DNA from: Marinobacterium sp. LSUCC0821
Lineage (GTDB): Bacteria; Pseudomonadota; Gammaproteobacteria; Pseudomonadales; Balneatricaceae
DNA: 64,000 nucleotides
Assembly (NCBI RefSeq): GCF_012848475.1
Contig: NZ_CP051666.1
Location: 1,387,501-1,451,500, forward strand
Direction: 5' to 3'
Shown: positions 60,869 through 64,000 of the stretch, one piece after another
Position numbering within the stretch: position 1 is the first letter of the stretch
Layout: the number at the start of each line of letters is the position of its first letter
Program-made: the position numbers and the translations under genes
Notes under the pieces: model-generated
Seen by the model: the letters and a program-made list of their open reading frames with translations, nothing else
Databases searched by the model: none
Told to the model about the DNA's origin: nothing

Positions 60869-63664
60869 GTGCCACAACTATTTTGGATTCCACTGCTGAC
60901 ACTTATCGGGGCGCTTGTACCTTTATTATTGCGTAATCACTCCCGCACAGCGCTCGCAGCAGCCACAGCACTACTTCCAGCTATCGCACTCGGAATCGTC
61001 ATCAGCTACGCCACTGCCGTTCTCCAAGGCGAGAGTTTTATCGAAAGCTTTGCTTGGGCGCCAACAATCGGCCTGGATCTTGCTTTTCGTATTGATGGTT
61101 TAGCACTCCTTTTTACACTGCTCATTCTCTGTATTGGCCTACTGGTTATCCTCTATGCCCGTTACTACCTCTCTAAAGAGGACTGCGCGGGACGTTTCTA
61201 TGCGAAGTTGATTCTCTTTATGACAGCAATGCTAGGCATTGTTCTATCTGAAAACCTCATCCAGCTCTGGCTCTTTTGGGAGCTAACCAGTATTAGCTCG
61301 TTCCTATTGATCAGCTACTGGAACCATCGATCAGATGCACGGCGTGGAGCGCGTATGGCGCTGACAATTACCGGCTTTGGTGGGCTTGCTCTGTTTGCCG
61401 GAATTCTCCTTATTGGCCAGGTGGTTGGAAGCTACAATCTGAGTGATGTATTGGCGCAAGGCGATCTTATTCGCGCCTCTGAAAGTTACCCATACATCTT
61501 GGTACTAGTACTGCTTGGCGCCTTTACCAAATCAGCGCAATTCCCGTTCCACTTCTGGTTACCGCACGCGATGGCAGCCCCTACGCCAGTCAGCGCATAT
61601 CTGCACTCAGCCACGATGGTTAAGGCGGGCATATTCCTTATGGCGCGTCTATATCCGGCGCTATCTGGAACCGAAATGTGGTTCTTAATTGTGACGCTTA
61701 CAGGGTTAACCACGCTGTTAGTCGGAGCATACACCGCCCTCTTCAAACACGATCTGAAGGGCCTGCTGGCCTACTCAACGATCAGCCACTTAGGTCTGAT
61801 CACACTTTTATTGGGCTTAAACTCAAAACTGGCTGCAGTTGCTGCAACCTTCCACATCATCAATCACGCCACTTTTAAGGCATCACTGTTTATGGCGGCA
61901 GGGATTATTGACCATGAGACTGGTTCGCGTGATATGCGCAAACTCAACGGCCTATGGAAGTACATGCCGCACACTGCAGCACTTGCGATGGTCGCTGCCC
62001 TTGCGATGGCTGGGGTTCCACTTTTGAACGGCTTCTTATCCAAAGAGATGTTCTTCTCTGAGACCCTGCACCTTGGTTCACTCGGTGCACTCTCTTGGAT
62101 GGTACCTGTCCTTGCCACAGTAGCGGGTGTCTTCTCGGTAGCCTATTCACTGCGATTTATTCACGACGTTTTCTTCAATGGTGAGCCGATCAACCTGCCA
62201 AAAACACCACACGAACCGCCTCGTTATATGAAGCTTCCGGTCGAAATATTGGTGGCTCTCTGTTTTCTAGTAGGCATAGCGCCAGCTTGGATTGTCGCTG
62301 ACCTACTCGACAGCGCAGCTTCGTCACTTTTACAAACGGCGACCCCTGAATACAGCTTGGCTTTGTGGCACGGTTTCAACTTCCCACTTCTAATGAGTTT
62401 TGTAGCACTTATTGGGGGCATAATCGTCTACGCATCTCGTAAGGAGCTATTCGCTTTCCAAGCTCAGTTTCCTGAGAAAGATGCAAAAGAGATTTTCGAG
62501 AATATTGTTCAATCTAGCGTCACTTTCGCCAATAACATCTACGGAAAACTAGAGAACGGCTCGCTGCAGCGTTACACCTGGCTATTCCTCATGAGTGTCG
62601 CACTGATCATCACAATCCCTATGTCTAACTTGGTCAATATTGAGGGTAAGCGTGCACTTATTCCGGTTGATGGTGTGAGTATTGTTGCAACAGTTATTCT
62701 TGTAATTGGCGCCCTGGTTACCTTAATTTGGCATCGCAAACGTATGGTGGCTCTAGTAGCTGTTTCAATTGTTGGCCTTATCGTCTCACTGATATTCGCT
62801 CGATTCTCAGCGCCAGACCTGGCTCTAACCCAGCTGAGTGTAGAGGTTGTGACTATCATCTTGCTGATGTTGGCACTCTTCTTCCTACCGCAGAAGACAC
62901 CTAAAGCAGCCAGCCCATCCTCTGTTGCCAGGGATTTGGGCCTTGCGACACTTATCGGTGGGGTTATCGCCTCGATTAGCTATGCGATGATGACCCATCC
63001 ACACGACTCGATCGCCTCCTATTTCGTCGCCAACTCGAAGATTGGCGGGGGCGGCAACAACATCGTCAACGTCATCCTTGTAGACTTCCGAGGCTTCGAT
63101 ACCTTTGGTGAAATCACCGTTCTCGGCATTGCCGGCTTAGGTATCTACAAATTGATTGCTCGTATGCGCCTATTCATGTCGACCACCAACGATCAGGGCA
63201 TCCCTTGGGCTGAAGACCGCCACCCGATGATGCTAGCAACAGTTTCACAGGCTCTCTTGCCTTTGGCACTCATGGTCTCGGTCTATATATTCCTAAGGGG
63301 GCATAACCTCCCGGGTGGTGGATTTATAGCCGGCCTTATCACTGCGGTAGCGATTATCCTGCAATACATTGCTAATGGCGTCGACTTCATGAAGAGCCGA
63401 CTTAAACTAGATTACCAATGGCTAATCTCGATTGGTCTTATAATTGCAGGTTTAACTGGCGCTGGTAGCTGGCTCTTTGATCGCCCATTCCTAACCTCTT
63501 GGTTTGACCATTTCCACCTCCCGTTGATTGGCGATTTTGAGCTAGCTAGCGCAATGCTCTTTGATCTTGGGGTATATCTCACTGTTGTCGGTTCAAGCAT
63601 GTTGATTTTGGCGAACTTAGGACAGCTCACCACCAGTGAGCGTCCATCTGGGGAGGTCTCATAA
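60869..63664 (+). CDS. mrpA: Mrp Na+/H+ antiporter subunit A (MrpA-MrpB fusion)
   Basis: Large membrane subunit of the Mrp cation/proton antiporter, 931 residues from a GTG. The N-terminal two thirds resemble NuoL/Nqo12: FYAKLILFMTAMLGIVLSENLIQLWLFWELTSISSFLLI holds the key Glu, and LGAFTKSAQFPFHFWLPHAMAAPTPVSAYLHSATMVKAGIFLMARL holds Lys and His of the proton path. The C-terminal part (about 800-925) is an MrpB domain: MVSVYIFLRGHNLPGGGFIAGLITAVAIILQYIANG. The fusion is the group 2 arrangement of Proteobacteria. The stop overlaps the mrpC start (TAATG). Roles: Na+ and alkali tolerance, fitting a marine host. Confidence 0.94.
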   Translation: MPQLFWIPLLTLIGALVPLLLRNHSRTALAAATALLPAIALGIVISYATAVLQGESFIESFAWAPTIGLDLAFRIDGLALLFTLLILCIGLLVILYARYYLSKEDCAGRFYAKLILFMTAMLGIVLSENLIQLWLFWELTSISSFLLISYWNHRSDARRGARMALTITGFGGLALFAGILLIGQVVGSYNLSDVLAQGDLIRASESYPYILVLVLLGAFTKSAQFPFHFWLPHAMAAPTPVSAYLHSATMVKAGIFLMARLYPALSGTEMWFLIVTLTGLTTLLVGAYTALFKHDLKGLLAYSTISHLGLITLLLGLNSKLAAVAATFHIINHATFKASLFMAAGIIDHETGSRDMRKLNGLWKYMPHTAALAMVAALAMAGVPLLNGFLSKEMFFSETLHLGSLGALSWMVPVLATVAGVFSVAYSLRFIHDVFFNGEPINLPKTPHEPPRYMKLPVEILVALCFLVGIAPAWIVADLLDSAASSLLQTATPEYSLALWHGFNFPLLMSFVALIGGIIVYASRKELFAFQAQFPEKDAKEIFENIVQSSVTFANNIYGKLENGSLQRYTWLFLMSVALIITIPMSNLVNIEGKRALIPVDGVSIVATVILVIGALVTLIWHRKRMVALVAVSIVGLIVSLIFARFSAPDLALTQLSVEVVTIILLMLALFFLPQKTPKAASPSSVARDLGLATLIGGVIASISYAMMTHPHDSIASYFVANSKIGGGGNNIVNVILVDFRGFDTFGEITVLGIAGLGIYKLIARMRLFMSTTNDQGIPWAEDRHPMMLATVSQALLPLALMVSVYIFLRGHNLPGGGFIAGLITAVAIILQYIANGVDFMKSRLKLDYQWLISIGLIIAGLTGAGSWLFDRPFLTSWFDHFHLPLIGDFELASAMLFDLGVYLTVVGSSMLILANLGQLTTSERPSGEVS

Positions 63665-64000
63665 TGGAGATGTTACTCAGCCTAATTATTGGTTTATTAA
63701 CGGCTATTGGTGTTTTTCTCGTTCTGCGTGGCAGAACCTTCCCTGTCGTACTTGGACTGACGGTTCTCTCCTATGCAGTAAACCTATTCATATTCTCTGC
63801 GGGCCGACTTGTAATGGATGGCGCAGCCGTTCTTGAATCAGGACTCGCAACTCCCGATCCTGTTCCGCAGGCACTCGTGTTAACTGCAATCGTAATAGGT
63901 TTTGCGATGACTGCATTTGCCGTCATTCTTGCTATGCGTGCACGAGCTGATTTAGGCAACGACCACGTCGATGGCAAATTGCCTAATCTCGACTCAGAGG
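63664..64000 (+). CDS. mrpC: Mrp Na+/H+ antiporter subunit C (partial, runs off the window)
   Basis: NuoK-like small membrane subunit; 112 codons are present and the frame is open at the window end. LTAIGVFLVLRGRTFPVVLGLTVLSYAVNLFIFSAGR and DPVPQALVLTAIVIGFAMTAFAVILAMR are the MrpC signatures, giving three hydrophobic helices. The tail (ARADLGNDHVDGKLPNLDSE) is the usual cytoplasmic end. mrpD to mrpG should follow to the right. Confidence 0.93.
   Translation, partial: MEMLLSLIIGLLTAIGVFLVLRGRTFPVVLGLTVLSYAVNLFIFSAGRLVMDGAAVLESGLATPDPVPQALVLTAIVIGFAMTAFAVILAMRARADLGNDHVDGKLPNLDSE

Overview
The window looks like a gammaproteobacterial chromosome, most likely a marine Oceanospirillales-type organism. 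This is an inference from three things: the Pseudomonas-like order of the LPS, ribosome-assembly and sigma-factor genes; TRAP, Mrp and aromatic-catabolic genes of the kind common in marine heterotrophs; and moderate GC. Nearly all the DNA is coding. I see no insertion sequence, phage or CRISPR array.

Layout. 1-6914: conserved envelope and housekeeping block, amgK (partial, minus) divergent from lptD-surA-pdxA-rsmA-apaG. 6974-8400: DUF72 protein, then an initiator tRNA-fMet with promoter and terminator, then an unusual non-coding stretch holding a decayed tRNA copy and two strings of short hairpins. 8417-12749: five-gene tungsten aldehyde oxidoreductase (AOR) operon. 12930-23723: mostly minus-strand genes (M42-like peptidase, DUF3530 hydrolase, solute-sensing hybrid kinase, LysE exporter, NRDE protein, short RNase J-like protein, Bcr/CflA transporter, msrA, DNA glycosylase). 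23713-32829: phenylacetate degradation genes (paaX divergent from paaG-K, then paaABCDE-Z). 32940-36876: DUF3237 protein, TRAP transporter and thioesterase. 36946-39495: apaH-glpE-cca and a TfoX-domain gene. 39744-44353: branched-chain-type ABC transporter. 44405-50821: salicylate/gentisate cluster with a NahR-like regulator. 50873-53630: feruloyl-CoA-synthetase-like ligase divergent from a solo LuxR regulator. 53631-54091: tRNA-Ile(CAT) and three tRNA-derived repeats. 54157-60817: rpoD-dnaG-yqeY-rpsU, divergent from tsaD-folB-folK. 60869-64000: start of an Mrp antiporter operon.

How it works together. Phenylacetate is activated by PaaK, epoxidised by PaaABC(D)E, isomerised by PaaG and opened and oxidised by PaaZ. 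The later beta-oxidation genes paaF/H/J are not here. The AOR could supply phenylacetate from phenylacetaldehyde. In the second aromatic module a three-component Rieske hydroxylase (no reductase gene nearby) would make gentisate, which the dioxygenase, isomerase and fumarylpyruvate hydrolase convert to fumarate and pyruvate. TRAP and ABC importers sit beside these modules.

Most notable signals: the paired hairpin strings at 8026-8123 and 8316-8389, whose loops are conserved while their stems change in a compensatory way; the tRNA-Ile 3'-end repeats at 53631-54014, which contain an inverted copy of the anticodon arm; a shared GATAC-N27-GTATC element upstream of both paa transcription units, a candidate PaaX operator; and the splitting of a normally compact rpoD-to-lptD gene neighbourhood by about 45 kb of catabolic and transport genes. 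Gene functions are assigned from remembered family motifs, with no database search. Start codons were re-chosen by eye where a better start was visible.
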